64,000 bases of DNA from NCBI GenBank assembly GCA_028278035.1, contig JANQFC010000094.1, forward strand, positions 1 to 64,000. Direction: 5' to 3'. The position numbers and the translations under genes were made by a program. The notes beneath the pieces were generated by a model that was given only the letters and a program-made list of their open reading frames with translations, had not been told where the DNA came from and did not search any database. Source of the DNA: Chlamydiales bacterium. GTDB lineage: Bacteria > Chlamydiota > Chlamydiia > Chlamydiales > SM23-39. Shown here piece after piece: positions 27,631 through 36,518 of this stretch; within the stretch, counting starts at the first letter, position 1; every line of letters starts with the position of its first letter.

Positions 27631-28703
27631 AATTTTGTGCTTATTTAGAACCGCACGCAACAAATATTATTGATCATTTAGCCCCACTTTGCGATCTTTT
27701 TAAAGCTCCTATAATTACATCTGATGAATCAAACGTTAAAATAGCTAAAAAATATTATCCAAACCTAGATATTATCAATAAAGATCTGGAGGCTATGTCG
27801 CCTGATTATCTTACTAAATATTTTGATGTAATAATGCATTCTACTTTTTGGAATAAAAAAAGAGCAAAGATGCGTTTTTTATTAAGTGAAAAAAAATATA
27901 AAAAACAACTGAGGTTTTTATTTACACCTCATGGCAATTCAGACAAAGGTCATTTTCATCCAATTATGGAAAATTTTGCGGAGCAAGATATTTCCTTAAT
28001 ATATGGCAATAAAATGTTAGATTTTATTAAAGAAAAAAATGATAACAAATCAATAAATAATTATATTATTATTGGCAATATAAGATATAATTATTATCTC
28101 AAATCTAAATCATTTTTCGATTCTATTATTCAAAATCAAATAACAAAGAACTTTGACTCAAAGAAAAAAATAATCTTATATGCACCAACCTGGAAAGACA
28201 ATGAAAATTCCAGTTCTTTTTTTGATATAAATGACAATATGATCAATAAACTCTCTAAAAAATATAATTTAATTATAAAACTTCATCCAAGATTAGAAGA
28301 GCATTTTTTAGGAAGAATTATTCATTTTAAAGAAAAATATAAAAATCAAAAAAATATTAAAATATTATCTTTATTTCCTTTAATCTATCCCCTTTTGAAT
28401 GTTTCAGATTTATATTTAGGAGATTATTCTTCCGTAGGTTATGATTTTTTAAAATACAACAGACCTATGTTCTTTTTCGATGTCCATAAGCTCAATATGA
28501 ATCATAAAATGAGATATTTGCACAATTATGGCATTAATATTGCGTTTGATCAATTGGACCAAATTAATCAAATAATAGAAAAAGGCATTGAAAAAGAAAA
28601 TTATTTTAAACCTTTAAGACAAAAACTTTATAATTATACCTTTGAATCTAAATTTTCAATAGATGATATCAAAAATAATATTATACAAATGTGCAAATCA
28701 TGA
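27624..28703 (+). CDS. CDP-glycerol glycerophosphotransferase-like protein, copy 2
   Basis: The 359-residue paralogue has the same order of motifs: 'IDHLAPLCDLFKAPIITSDE' at the N-terminus, 'TPHGNSDKGHFHPI' (about 100-113), 'ILYAPTWKDNENSSSF', 'NLIIKLHPRLEE' and 'YLGDYSSVGYDFLKYNRPMF' (about 270-290). The last is closest to the family consensus of the three copies (Asp-Tyr-Ser-Ser). In the HP motif it has L-H-P-R. Start and stop overlap both neighbours, so the three products should be made in similar amounts and may act together, for example as primase and polymerases. Confidence 0.8.
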   Translation: MLKFCAYLEPHATNIIDHLAPLCDLFKAPIITSDESNVKIAKKYYPNLDIINKDLEAMSPDYLTKYFDVIMHSTFWNKKRAKMRFLLSEKKYKKQLRFLFTPHGNSDKGHFHPIMENFAEQDISLIYGNKMLDFIKEKNDNKSINNYIIIGNIRYNYYLKSKSFFDSIIQNQITKNFDSKKKIILYAPTWKDNENSSSFFDINDNMINKLSKKYNLIIKLHPRLEEHFLGRIIHFKEKYKNQKNIKILSLFPLIYPLLNVSDLYLGDYSSVGYDFLKYNRPMFFFDVHKLNMNHKMRYLHNYGINIAFDQLDQINQIIEKGIEKENYFKPLRQKLYNYTFESKFSIDDIKNNIIQMCKS

Positions 28704-29746
28704 AAATCGCAGTAGTAAATTCTGATTCTGATTCTTTAGTTTTGGATCATTTAGCTCCTATTGCATATATTTTAAATGTTCCCTTTTTGATAAAAACAGA
28801 AGATAGTTTTAATCTTTGTCAAAAATATTATCCTCAAGTAAATTCAAAATTAGTAGAAGAACTACCCATAGATTATCTAGCCAATTATGATGTTTTATTC
28901 GAAGCTAATTTTTGGCATCCTGATTTTTTTAATATTTTCCAAAGTTTTTTTAATAAAAAAATAAAACTAATCTTTACTCCTCACGGTCATTCAGATAAGG
29001 GTTATATTAATACTATAGCTATAAAATCTTATATGACACAAAGTGGGGTTTTAATATATGGCGACAATCTTTTAGAAATGTTGAAATACCATAAAGTTTT
29101 AGATAAAACAAAATATGCATTAATTGGCAATTTAAGACTTGAGTATTATCTAAAAAATAAAAAATTTTATGATGATTTAATAGATCTAAAAATATTTTCA
29201 AAACTGAAGAAAAAAAATAAAACTATTCTTTATGCACCAACCTGGAAAGATAAAGAAAATTCAACTTCTTTTTTTGAGATATTTCCTAAAATTATAAAAA
29301 ATATTCCTGATAACTATAATTTGATTATCAAACCACATCCTTTATTGGAAAAAAAACATCCCGAATTATTTTATTCAACCATAAAAAATTTTCAACATCC
29401 AAATTTGCTATTCTTAGAAAACTGTCCTATAATTTATCCTCTTTTAAATGTTTGTGATTTTTATTTAGGAGATTTTTCATCTGTAGGTTACGATTTTTTA
29501 TATTTTCAAAAACCTATGTTTTTTATTGATATACAACAAAGGTCTTTAAAAAATAATAGCTTGAAATTACATAAATGTGGAATTTCTATTCCTAAAAAAT
29601 CTTGGAATAATATTTTTAAATTTATAGAAAACAACACAACGAATAATTATCAAAATATACAAAAAAAAACATATAACACTACTTTTGCAAAAAATTTATC
29701 AATAGAAAATATCAAAAAAAATATTTTAAAACTTATCAGTAATTAG
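28700..29746 (+). CDS. CDP-glycerol glycerophosphotransferase-like protein, copy 3
   Basis: The third paralogue has about 348 residues when started at the ATG at 28700, which overlaps the previous stop as ATGA; an ATG at 28691 would add three residues. Motifs are 'TPHGHSDKGYINTI', 'ILYAPTWKDKENSTSF', 'NLIIKPHPLLEKKHPEL' and 'YLGDFSSVGYDFLYFQKPMF'. It converges with mreC, overlapping its 3' end by 11 bases. The three copies clearly stem from tandem duplication but have diverged a good deal, which suggests distinct roles. Confidence 0.8.
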   Translation: MKIAVVNSDSDSLVLDHLAPIAYILNVPFLIKTEDSFNLCQKYYPQVNSKLVEELPIDYLANYDVLFEANFWHPDFFNIFQSFFNKKIKLIFTPHGHSDKGYINTIAIKSYMTQSGVLIYGDNLLEMLKYHKVLDKTKYALIGNLRLEYYLKNKKFYDDLIDLKIFSKLKKKNKTILYAPTWKDKENSTSFFEIFPKIIKNIPDNYNLIIKPHPLLEKKHPELFYSTIKNFQHPNLLFLENCPIIYPLLNVCDFYLGDFSSVGYDFLYFQKPMFFIDIQQRSLKNNSLKLHKCGISIPKKSWNNIFKFIENNTTNNYQNIQKKTYNTTFAKNLSIENIKKNILKLISN

Positions 29747-30944
29747 CCACAGATTCATTTATATTTAAATCAATAGCAGGCATAACAAAAACCATATCCA
29801 GATCATTGATATTAGACTGAACAGGTTTTGCCTCTATACTATAAGCATAATCACCTTCTTTTAGGTCATTGACTTTTGTTACTATGCCGACATTTAAGCC
29901 TGCTGGAAAAATACCGTCTAAACCTGTTGTAATCAAAAGATCGCCTTTTTTTAATAAGACCTCTTGTTTTATTGAATTTAATTCCTTCGTTATAATTTTT
30001 CCTGAAGTTAATTCTCTAGCAGGACCTTCTTCATCTGGATAATCATAATTAAAACCAATTCCCTTTAAAATTACACCTCTTGATCTCCAAAGGGGTTGAG
30101 AAGCTCCGCTTATCTCTCCTTTAGCTAAATATTTATCTATATTTTCCTGTCTAAGTCTATTATTTAGTATTTTTAAATTTTGGATAAAACTTTGTTTTTC
30201 CTTATCTGAAGAGAATAAATCCTCTCTATCATATATATGATTTTTTAAAGACTCTATCATTGAAAGTATAGCTTTATCTTGTGTTTTTCCTCTCACAGCT
30301 CTCACAGAAGGAATTAAAGAAGAATCTGTAATAAGTCTGACTTTCGAATATTTATATCCCACATATTCCACAAGACCTATTAAATTTTGTCCTAAAACGA
30401 CAGGACTATTTTTAGAAATAATTAGTTTATTTAAATTTTCATTATGTTTTTCTCCTATATTTATCCATATGCTGCTAGACCATGAATTAGGATCTCGAAA
30501 AACAACTCTTGCAGGCAAAGCTTGCAATTCTATTTTTAATATTTCTTTCAATTCTTCTGCTCTTCTTCTAAAAAAATCATTCCAATATATATCTTTATGT
30601 TCTTCTTTAGATAATGATGTGTATTTTTCAACTTGCTCTTGAATCCTTTGTTCAAAGATCAACCATTCATAAAATCCATCTGTCTGATTTTTAAGAAGTG
30701 CATTTTCTAATTTTAATTTTTCAAATGTATCATCTGTTGGATTTATATCCTTATTGCCAATAGTTGCTATAGGCGTTTTAAAAAAACATTTTCTTATACT
30801 ATTAAATCCAGACCAAGAAGGTGCTACAGAAGCTACCGCAAAATTTCTAATTTTATGAATTGTTTTTTGAGGAATACTCATGATAAACAATAAACAAACT
30901 AATAATATTATGTAGGGAAAATAGTTAACTCTTTTCATATTCAT
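29736..30944 (-). CDS. mreC: Rod shape-determining protein MreC
   Basis: The protein of about 400 residues has an N-terminal membrane anchor (about 10-25), a coiled coil (about 65-145), and a C-terminal beta-barrel region with 'ALPARVVFRDPNSWSSSIWI' (family: 'A.VI..d...w...i.in.G') and 'DLLITTGLDGIFPAGLNVGI', the hallmark of MreC ('GD.VvTSGldg.FP.Gi.VG'). MreC links MreB to peptidoglycan synthesis; in chlamydiae this machinery serves polar division. ATGs at 30944 and 30938 are both possible starts. It is longer than most MreC (about 280-330), with the extra part around 200-290. Confidence 0.9.
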   Translation of the reverse strand: MNMKRVNYFPYIILLVCLLFIMSIPQKTIHKIRNFAVASVAPSWSGFNSIRKCFFKTPIATIGNKDINPTDDTFEKLKLENALLKNQTDGFYEWLIFEQRIQEQVEKYTSLSKEEHKDIYWNDFFRRRAEELKEILKIELQALPARVVFRDPNSWSSSIWINIGEKHNENLNKLIISKNSPVVLGQNLIGLVEYVGYKYSKVRLITDSSLIPSVRAVRGKTQDKAILSMIESLKNHIYDREDLFSSDKEKQSFIQNLKILNNRLRQENIDKYLAKGEISGASQPLWRSRGVILKGIGFNYDYPDEEGPARELTSGKIITKELNSIKQEVLLKKGDLLITTGLDGIFPAGLNVGIVTKVNDLKEGDYAYSIEAKPVQSNINDLDMVFVMPAIDLNINESVANY

Positions 30945-31081
30945 TCCAATATTTATATCTAATGTAGAAAAGATTTAATTTTTCTACCAAGCTCTTTTGA
31001 AAAAATTATATTTTTTCTTTACATAAAAAAAGAAAAAATAATATTAATTTCTTGTTTTTCTTCTAAATTAGGAGAGTCTTT

Positions 31082-31492
31082 ATGAATCATAATTATCGTT
31101 CAAATTTAAAACAAATTGATCAATTACAGCTTCCTATTGGTCAATTTACTATTTGGGGCAGTGGTCCCTTAGCTATTAGAAATTTAAGAGAGGCCCATGA
31201 TATTGATATCATCGTTAAATGGAATTTATGGGAAAACCTTTCTAAAAAATATGAAGTAGAGGGCCCTAAAAAAAATGTAATTAGAATAATGGATATGGAG
31301 ATCTTTAATGATTGTCTGAATATCACAGATAAATTAGATGAGATTATCGATAATTCAGAAATTATCGAAGGATATCCTTTTATGCCATTATCATATGTTA
31401 TTGAATGGAAAAAATATTATAACCGAGAAAAAGACCATAATGATATTGCTTTAATAAAAGAATATTTAAAAAAGAATAAAAAACAAATGTAA
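31082..31492 (+). CDS. Nucleotidyltransferase-fold protein of unknown function
   Basis: The 136-residue protein has 'TIWGSGPLAIRNLREAHDID' followed by 'IIVKWNLW' near residues 22-50. This resembles the GSG...D-x-D signature of small nucleotidyltransferase-fold proteins. A C-terminal helical part includes 'YVIEWKKYYNREKDHNDIAL', like the 'R.KD..D..ll' end of the DUF-type nucleotidyltransferases. AGGAG lies before the ATG. No HEPN or other toxin partner lies next to it, so a toxin-antitoxin role is not supported. The last codons and stop are part of a dispersed palindrome (31487-31505). Confidence 0.65.
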   Translation: MNHNYRSNLKQIDQLQLPIGQFTIWGSGPLAIRNLREAHDIDIIVKWNLWENLSKKYEVEGPKKNVIRIMDMEIFNDCLNITDKLDEIIDNSEIIEGYPFMPLSYVIEWKKYYNREKDHNDIALIKEYLKKNKKQM

Positions 31493-31505
31493 AACTGCTT
31501 TACAT
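31487..31505. repeat. Dispersed palindrome ATGTAAA-ACTGC-TTTACAT, copy 2; possible terminator hairpin
   Basis: The sequence spans the stop codon of the 31082 gene and the 24-bp gap to the convergent rpoD. The arms (AATGTAAA, 31486-31493; TTTACATT, 31499-31506) could form an 8-bp hairpin and act as a bidirectional terminator, though there is no long T run. The same motif occurs at four other sites inside coding regions. Confidence 0.7.
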
Positions 31506-31516
31506 TATTTGAAAGA

Positions 31517-33187
31517 TTATTCTTCTTCAATAAGATCTAAAAAGGCTTGAAGCTGTTTAGCTCTTGTTGGATGACGCATTTTTCTTAAGGCTTTTGCTTC
31601 AATTTGTCTTACTCGCTCTCTTGTGACCTTAAATCTAACCCCAACCTCTTCTAGAGTTTTAGGTTTACCATCCATAAGACCAAATCTTTCAATTAGAACT
31701 GTTCTTTCTCTATCTGTTAAAGTTTCTAAAACCTCATTTAGCTTATCTTTTAAGATAGAATATCCTGTCGCTTCAGCAGGAGATTCTATAGTAGTATCTT
31801 CTAAGAAATCTCCGAACTGAGATTCTCCGCCATCCCCAACTTCCGCTTGAAGTGATATTGGATGTTGAGCAATTTTATATATTTCTCTTACTCTTTCAGG
31901 GGTAAGACCTAGTTCTTTCGCAAGTTCTTCCGGAGTTGGTTCTCTTCCTGTTTCCATCATTAATTTTTTCGCGCCCCGAAGTACTTTATTAATAGTTTCA
32001 ATCATATGTACAGGAATACGAATTGTTCTAGCTTGATCAGCAATAGCTCTGGTAACTGCTTGTCTAATCCACCATGTAGCATAAGTAGAAAATTTATACC
32101 CTCTTCGATATTCAAACTTTTCTACCGCTTTCATAAGCCCCATATTACCTTCTTGGATAAGATCTAAAAATGATAAACCTCTATTGGTATATTTTTTGGC
32201 TATTGAAATAACAAGTCTTAGGTTAGATTCAACCATTTCTCTTTTTGCTTCTTGACTTTTATCCATCCAGCGTTGAAGCATTCTAACATCTTTTTTAAAT
32301 TCGTTTAGCGCTCTTCCCGCTGCAATTTCTCTTTTGTACAGTTTTCTTTTAGCGGCCGCAAGTTTTGCTGCTGCAAATTTATTTTTTTCAGATCGTGGAG
32401 TTAATTCATCTATTTCTTTTTCTAACTTCAAGAATCTATCATAAGAAGATAAGATCACCTCTCCAAAATCTTCTATGATATTATGCCTACAATTAAATAA
32501 TCTTAAATATGCCTGAAGTCTTATTCTGCATTTCTCAATGATTTCTTTTATTTTTACAGCGTCTTGCCTTTTAATTCTTGGATCTCTACTTTCAATAAGC
32601 TTTTCTTCTAAAAACTTATCTTCTTTTTTCATGAGATCGCATAATTTAGGCAAAATTTTTAAATAATGCTGTTTATCTGGAATTTCTTTTTCTGATACAG
32701 CTTTATCGAATCTTTCTTTTCCTGTAATAAGATAATGTGCAATGGATATTGCTTCTCTAATTGAATATCTAAATCGCATTATAATTTTTTCAACTTGAAA
32801 CTGCGCTTTTTCGATTCTTTTAGAAATCTCTACTTCTTCTTCACGAGATAATAAAGGAACTGATCCCATTTCCTTTAAATACATTCTTACAGGATCGTCC
32901 GATGTACCTTCTGCTCGTTTAGGAAGAGCCTCTAATTCTTTTGCTTCTCTTTTTCTTTCTTTTTGTTTTTCTACTTCTGATTGATTAAGAACTTGTATAT
33001 CCATTCCACTTAAAAAGATAAGTACCTGATCGATTTGATCAGGATTATCGAAACTCATAGGAAGAATTTCATTTATCTCTTCATAAGTAATGTAACCCTG
33101 CTCTTTTGCAATTGTTACAAGTTCTTCAATCTTTTGCTGGTGCTTTGGATCAGAAAAATCTGAATAGGTAGTTTTTGTATCTATCAT
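31517..33187 (-). CDS. rpoD: Major RNA polymerase sigma factor RpoD (sigma-66 type)
   Basis: The 556-residue sigma-70 factor contains an N-terminal region 1.1-like domain, region 1.2 ('[20 protein letters not shown]', about 97-116), region 2 with '[20 protein letters not shown]', region 3 with '[15 protein letters not shown]', and region 4 helix-turn-helix '[20 protein letters not shown]'. It directs RNA polymerase to housekeeping promoters such as the TTGACT-N17-TATACT element found 5' of rpsT. It is 88 bp downstream of a DUF3592-like gene in the same direction. rpoD lies close to rpsT in Chlamydia as well. Confidence 0.97.
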   Translation of the reverse strand: MIDTKTTYSDFSDPKHQQKIEELVTIAKEQGYITYEEINEILPMSFDNPDQIDQVLIFLSGMDIQVLNQSEVEKQKERKREAKELEALPKRAEGTSDDPVRMYLKEMGSVPLLSREEEVEISKRIEKAQFQVEKIIMRFRYSIREAISIAHYLITGKERFDKAVSEKEIPDKQHYLKILPKLCDLMKKEDKFLEEKLIESRDPRIKRQDAVKIKEIIEKCRIRLQAYLRLFNCRHNIIEDFGEVILSSYDRFLKLEKEIDELTPRSEKNKFAAAKLAAAKRKLYKREIAAGRALNEFKKDVRMLQRWMDKSQEAKREMVESNLRLVISIAKKYTNRGLSFLDLIQEGNMGLMKAVEKFEYRRGYKFSTYATWWIRQAVTRAIADQARTIRIPVHMIETINKVLRGAKKLMMETGREPTPEELAKELGLTPERVREIYKIAQHPISLQAEVGDGGESQFGDFLEDTTIESPAEATGYSILKDKLNEVLETLTDRERTVLIERFGLMDGKPKTLEEVGVRFKVTRERVRQIEAKALRKMRHPTRAKQLQAFLDLIEEE

Positions 33188-33275
33188 ATATTGGGAATAA
33201 TTATAAACTTTAACAATAATTATATCAGATTGAATGATTTATAAAAATATAAAACTGAAAATAAATTTATAAGAA

Positions 33276-33740
33276 TCAAAGCTTTTTTTGAAAACGGATA
33301 AGATAAAATTTTAAAAAAATGAAATATAAAAATATAGACATTGCAATTATTGCATAAATACAGCTCTTATACGGAAAGGCTTTTTCTATAGAAGAAATAT
33401 TTGGATTTTTTGAATTATAAAAAACAGTCCATTTTTTATTTTTCCAGTAATTGATTTGATCTTTTGCAGCAAAACTATTTAAAAATAATTTTTGTTTAAA
33501 AATATATTTGTCATTAAAAATTTGATTTGATACTTCATAAGAATAATATACTATTATTGTATATTTGGAGCTTTTATCTTCGTTTAATTCCCATTTGTCT
33601 ATAGAACACGTAGTTTTTGAATTTAATTTAAAATATTTATATACATGAATTCCTGCTTTCATAGAAAACCAAAAACAAATGCTTCCTGCTATAATAAATA
33701 CAAATATCCAACTTATGGATGTCATAAAAATTTTTTTCAT
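33276..33740 (-). CDS. DUF3592-like membrane protein
   Basis: The 154-residue protein has an N-terminal and a C-terminal membrane helix (about 8-30 and 125-145) enclosing a beta-rich domain. The segment 'KKWTVFYNSKNPNISSIEKA' matches the 'vtVyYnP.nP..a.Le' pattern of DUF3592, and 'YTIIVYYSYEVSNQIF' fits its central strand. The function of the family is unknown. It precedes rpoD and is divergent from rpsT. Confidence 0.72.
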   Translation of the reverse strand: MKKIFMTSISWIFVFIIAGSICFWFSMKAGIHVYKYFKLNSKTTCSIDKWELNEDKSSKYTIIVYYSYEVSNQIFNDKYIFKQKLFLNSFAAKDQINYWKNKKWTVFYNSKNPNISSIEKAFPYKSCIYAIIAMSIFLYFIFLKFYLIRFQKKL

Positions 33741-33761
33741 AAAAATTCATAATCGATTTTT

Positions 33762-33790
33762 TTGACTAATTTTATCTAAAGTTTTATACT
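33762..33790 (+). promoter_or_regulatory. Sigma-70-type promoter of rpsT
   Basis: TTGACT (33762-33767) and TATACT (33785-33790) are separated by exactly 17 bases, 48 bp upstream of the rpsT start. Each box differs from consensus at one position. This is the best promoter seen in the window. Confidence 0.78.
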
Positions 33791-33837
33791 AATGTCCACT
33801 TTAAAAATTAGCTACGTTTATAACCAAAAGGGGAAAA

Positions 33838-34116
33838 ATGGCAGAAGAAAAAAAGAAAACAAAAAAACCTACTGCAGTAAAAAGAATTGAGCAAAGTGAA
33901 AAAAGAAATAAAAGAAACAAAATTTTCAAATCTAGAGTTAGAACAGCTATTAATGCTTTAGATAGCTCTATTGAAAAAAAAGAAGCTCAAGATGTTCAAA
34001 AAATTAAACTAAATACACTTTATAGCCTTATGGATAAAGCGACTAAAAAAAATATTTTTAAGAAAAATAAAGCAGCTAGAGTTAAATCAAAATACTTACA
34101 AAAAATAGTTAAATAA
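33838..34116 (+). CDS. rpsT: 30S ribosomal protein S20
   Basis: The 92-residue, very basic, all-helical protein has the S20 pattern: 'KRIEQSEKRNKRNKIFKSRV' then 'ALDSSIEKKEAQDVQKI' and the C-terminal 'LMDKATKKNIFKKNKAARVK' (family: 'iDkaa.kgiihkNkAaRkkSrL'). It binds 16S rRNA early in small-subunit assembly. AAGGGG stands before the ATG, and a strong promoter lies upstream. Length is as expected. Confidence 0.96.
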   Translation: MAEEKKKTKKPTAVKRIEQSEKRNKRNKIFKSRVRTAINALDSSIEKKEAQDVQKIKLNTLYSLMDKATKKNIFKKNKAARVKSKYLQKIVK

Positions 34117-34117
34117 T

Positions 34118-34819
34118 ATGGTACAAATCTCATCTTTATCTCCTGCCTCAATTTGGGAATACCTTTGGGGCCCACCATCAGAAGACTCTGTACGCATGTT
34201 CTGTGAAGAATTAGAAAAATATGTCGGCAGAGAAGATAATACAGGTTTTTTAGAAAGGTCTAAAACTGAATTAGATGCCTTTTTAGAAGGTTCTCAAGAA
34301 GAAAACAATGAAAGTATACGCTTAATAGAAGGAAATCTTCAGTTAAAAGAAAATGAAGCCTCAAAATTTGCTGAAGAATATAGAAGTTTTGCTAGATCAT
34401 TAAAAAAAGCACAAACAATCAGAAAAAAACTAGAAGATTATACTCATAGTTCCTGTAATAAAAATACAGACTTAGCAAAAAGAGCTAATGCTTTAATAAC
34501 AAAATTAGGTGTATTAGATAGATACTTCATCAATTTAAGCAATCCTTTTGTTCATTTAACATTTCAAAGAAAAGCTTTTCCTTTTATTTCACTAATAGAA
34601 GCTTTCAATAAAACAAAAAGTCTTAGTTCAAAAGTTTATAATTTAGCTAATAGATCCATTACTATTGCAAATCAATATCCTGGGAAATCTCATGCAATAG
34701 GAGCAGCTATTATCATAGCCAATAGATGGTCTATTCTGCCATTATTTGCAACCTCTTTATTACTAACAGCTAATTATTTAGGTTTTACTTGGCAACAAAG
34801 AAGAGCTGCTCAAGCCTAG
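34118..34819 (+). CDS. Protein of unknown function downstream of rpsT, with C-terminal membrane helix
   Basis: The 233-residue protein begins one base after the rpsT stop and is likely cotranscribed with it. It is mostly helical and charged (about 20-130, Glu/Lys-rich with coiled-coil character), and ends in a hydrophobic stretch (about 195-222) followed by 'WQQRRAAQA', which suggests a tail anchor. I do not recognise the family. An uncharacterised chlamydial gene (CT616 as I recall) sits between rpoD and rpsT, and this may be a counterpart, but I cannot show similarity. Its last 35 bases overlap the 3' end of recD on the other strand. Confidence 0.7.
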   Translation: MVQISSLSPASIWEYLWGPPSEDSVRMFCEELEKYVGREDNTGFLERSKTELDAFLEGSQEENNESIRLIEGNLQLKENEASKFAEEYRSFARSLKKAQTIRKKLEDYTHSSCNKNTDLAKRANALITKLGVLDRYFINLSNPFVHLTFQRKAFPFISLIEAFNKTKSLSSKVYNLANRSITIANQYPGKSHAIGAAIIIANRWSILPLFATSLLLTANYLGFTWQQRRAAQA

Positions 34820-36512
34820 AAACTAAGTTAGACCTTTTAGTAGATTGTTTATTCAATATTTCTAACAGGTCTTTTTTATTTGTTATTAAGCTTAGATAAT
34901 TTTTTGCCCGCGTAACTGCAGTATATAAAAGTTCCTTTCCTAAACAATCTTTAGTATTAAATAAAAGAACCAATACATTTTCAAATTCACTACCTTGACT
35001 TTTATGAATAGACGAGCAAAAAGAATATTCAAAATCAAAAAGCTGATAGATATTGTATTTTTTCACACCATCTAAATCATTAAAATAGACATATCCATTA
35101 GTTAAATCGTTTTGTTTAGAGTATTTAGAAATATAGACTCCAATAGTTCCATTTTGCAACCCCATTTCATAATTATTTTTTATAATCATGATAGGAATAT
35201 AAAACCAATCTTTTTCTGTTAGTTGTGTAAAGATATGATCTATTATATATTGATTCAAATTATTAACTCCCAACACCCCCTTTCTAAGACTTGTCAAAAT
35301 TCTAAATTTTTCAATATTTTTCAGAGCTTTTTGCGGATCTATTTCTTTTTTAGAAAATTCATAAAAATTATCTATGTATTTGTAAATAATCTTATAAATT
35401 TCATTTTTTTTTGAAATATCATAAAAGTTAATTTTTTGATGATCCAACATTTTACAAATCATTTGTTGATCTCCATTTCTTATAGCTTGAGAAAATTCTG
35501 CTAAATGTTGATTTGCAAAACGCATATTTTTTTTCAAAAAAGAAGTTTTTATAATTGAACTTTTTGATAAGTCTGAAAAAATATTACCTGATTCAATAGG
35601 GGATAATTGGTGATTATCTCCCATAAAAACAAGCCTTTTATTATCTGCAATCTGATCTAAAAGATGCGACATGATTTTAGCATCAATCATAGACGCTTCA
35701 TCTACAACAATAAGATTATAATCCAATTTTTCAGCTCCAAAGTGTTTTCCTCTTCCTTCTTGTATGTTAAGCAATTTATGAAGAGTTATGGCTTGAATAT
35801 TCACATTTGGATTGTTTTTTATTATACTTTTATGAAGATGTTTGGCTGCTCTGCCAGTCGGAGCTGTTATTGCAATTTTAAGGCTTTTTTGATTGAACAA
35901 AGACTTATTAAATAATTTTATCAAAAAAGAAGCTGTAAAAGTCTTGCCTGTTCCTGGTCCACCACAAATTAAAGAAATACTCGATTCTGCTACATTTTCA
36001 ATAGATTGAATTTGTTCACTTGTTAAAATTTTTTCTTTTTTGATTTTGAATATTTCTTGCTTAAATATTTTTAAATCAAAAATATTTTCAGGTTTATTTT
36101 CGATAATTTTTTTTAAATATTCTAATATTTTACTTTCATAAATAAAATTTTTTTGAAGATAAAAATGATTATCCCAAATACGCAAAGGCCCCTTATTATT
36201 AAAATCAGATTTTTTTCTATCAGCTATACTTGCCGATCCTTTTATAATTATTTTTTTTAAAATTTCAGAATCTTTATAATTATCAAAATTAATAATATCA
36301 GGATAAAGTTGCTTATTTTCTATTTTTAAACACAGATGCCCTTGTCTTGAAATACAAAAAAGATATGCAAAAAAAAATTTTTCTTCTTTATTTTTTGGCT
36401 GCATTTTTTGGGAAAAAAACCAGTCGATATCTAAAAAAAAGTTTTCTTTTTTTTCTTGCTTTACATTGACATAATTTTTTTCAAAATTTTTGAACAAATT
36501 TAATTCAAACAT
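34785..36512 (-). CDS. recD: Exodeoxyribonuclease V alpha subunit RecD
   Basis: This 575-residue SF1B 5'-3' helicase subunit has an N-terminal domain (about 1-150), Walker A 'LICGGPGTGKTFTASFL' (about 179-195), motif Ia 'IAITAPTGRAAKHLHKSI', Walker B 'VVDEASMIDAKIMSHLL', motif III 'FMGDNHQLSPIESGNIFSDL', and C-terminal motif V/VI 'SIHKSQGSEFENVLVLL' with 'LYTAVTRAKNYLSLI'. All helicase motifs are intact. It is the last gene of recC-recB-recD, six bases after recB. Its 3' end overlaps the convergent 34118 gene. Confidence 0.95.
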   Translation of the reverse strand: MFELNLFKNFEKNYVNVKQEKKENFFLDIDWFFSQKMQPKNKEEKFFFAYLFCISRQGHLCLKIENKQLYPDIINFDNYKDSEILKKIIIKGSASIADRKKSDFNNKGPLRIWDNHFYLQKNFIYESKILEYLKKIIENKPENIFDLKIFKQEIFKIKKEKILTSEQIQSIENVAESSISLICGGPGTGKTFTASFLIKLFNKSLFNQKSLKIAITAPTGRAAKHLHKSIIKNNPNVNIQAITLHKLLNIQEGRGKHFGAEKLDYNLIVVDEASMIDAKIMSHLLDQIADNKRLVFMGDNHQLSPIESGNIFSDLSKSSIIKTSFLKKNMRFANQHLAEFSQAIRNGDQQMICKMLDHQKINFYDISKKNEIYKIIYKYIDNFYEFSKKEIDPQKALKNIEKFRILTSLRKGVLGVNNLNQYIIDHIFTQLTEKDWFYIPIMIIKNNYEMGLQNGTIGVYISKYSKQNDLTNGYVYFNDLDGVKKYNIYQLFDFEYSFCSSIHKSQGSEFENVLVLLFNTKDCLGKELLYTAVTRAKNYLSLITNKKDLLEILNKQSTKRSNLVSRLEQLFFVAK

Positions 36513-36518
36513 AATTCA

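Noticed and set aside
31082-31492. Toxin-antitoxin (MNT-HEPN) module
   Set aside because: No HEPN-like or other small partner gene is adjacent.
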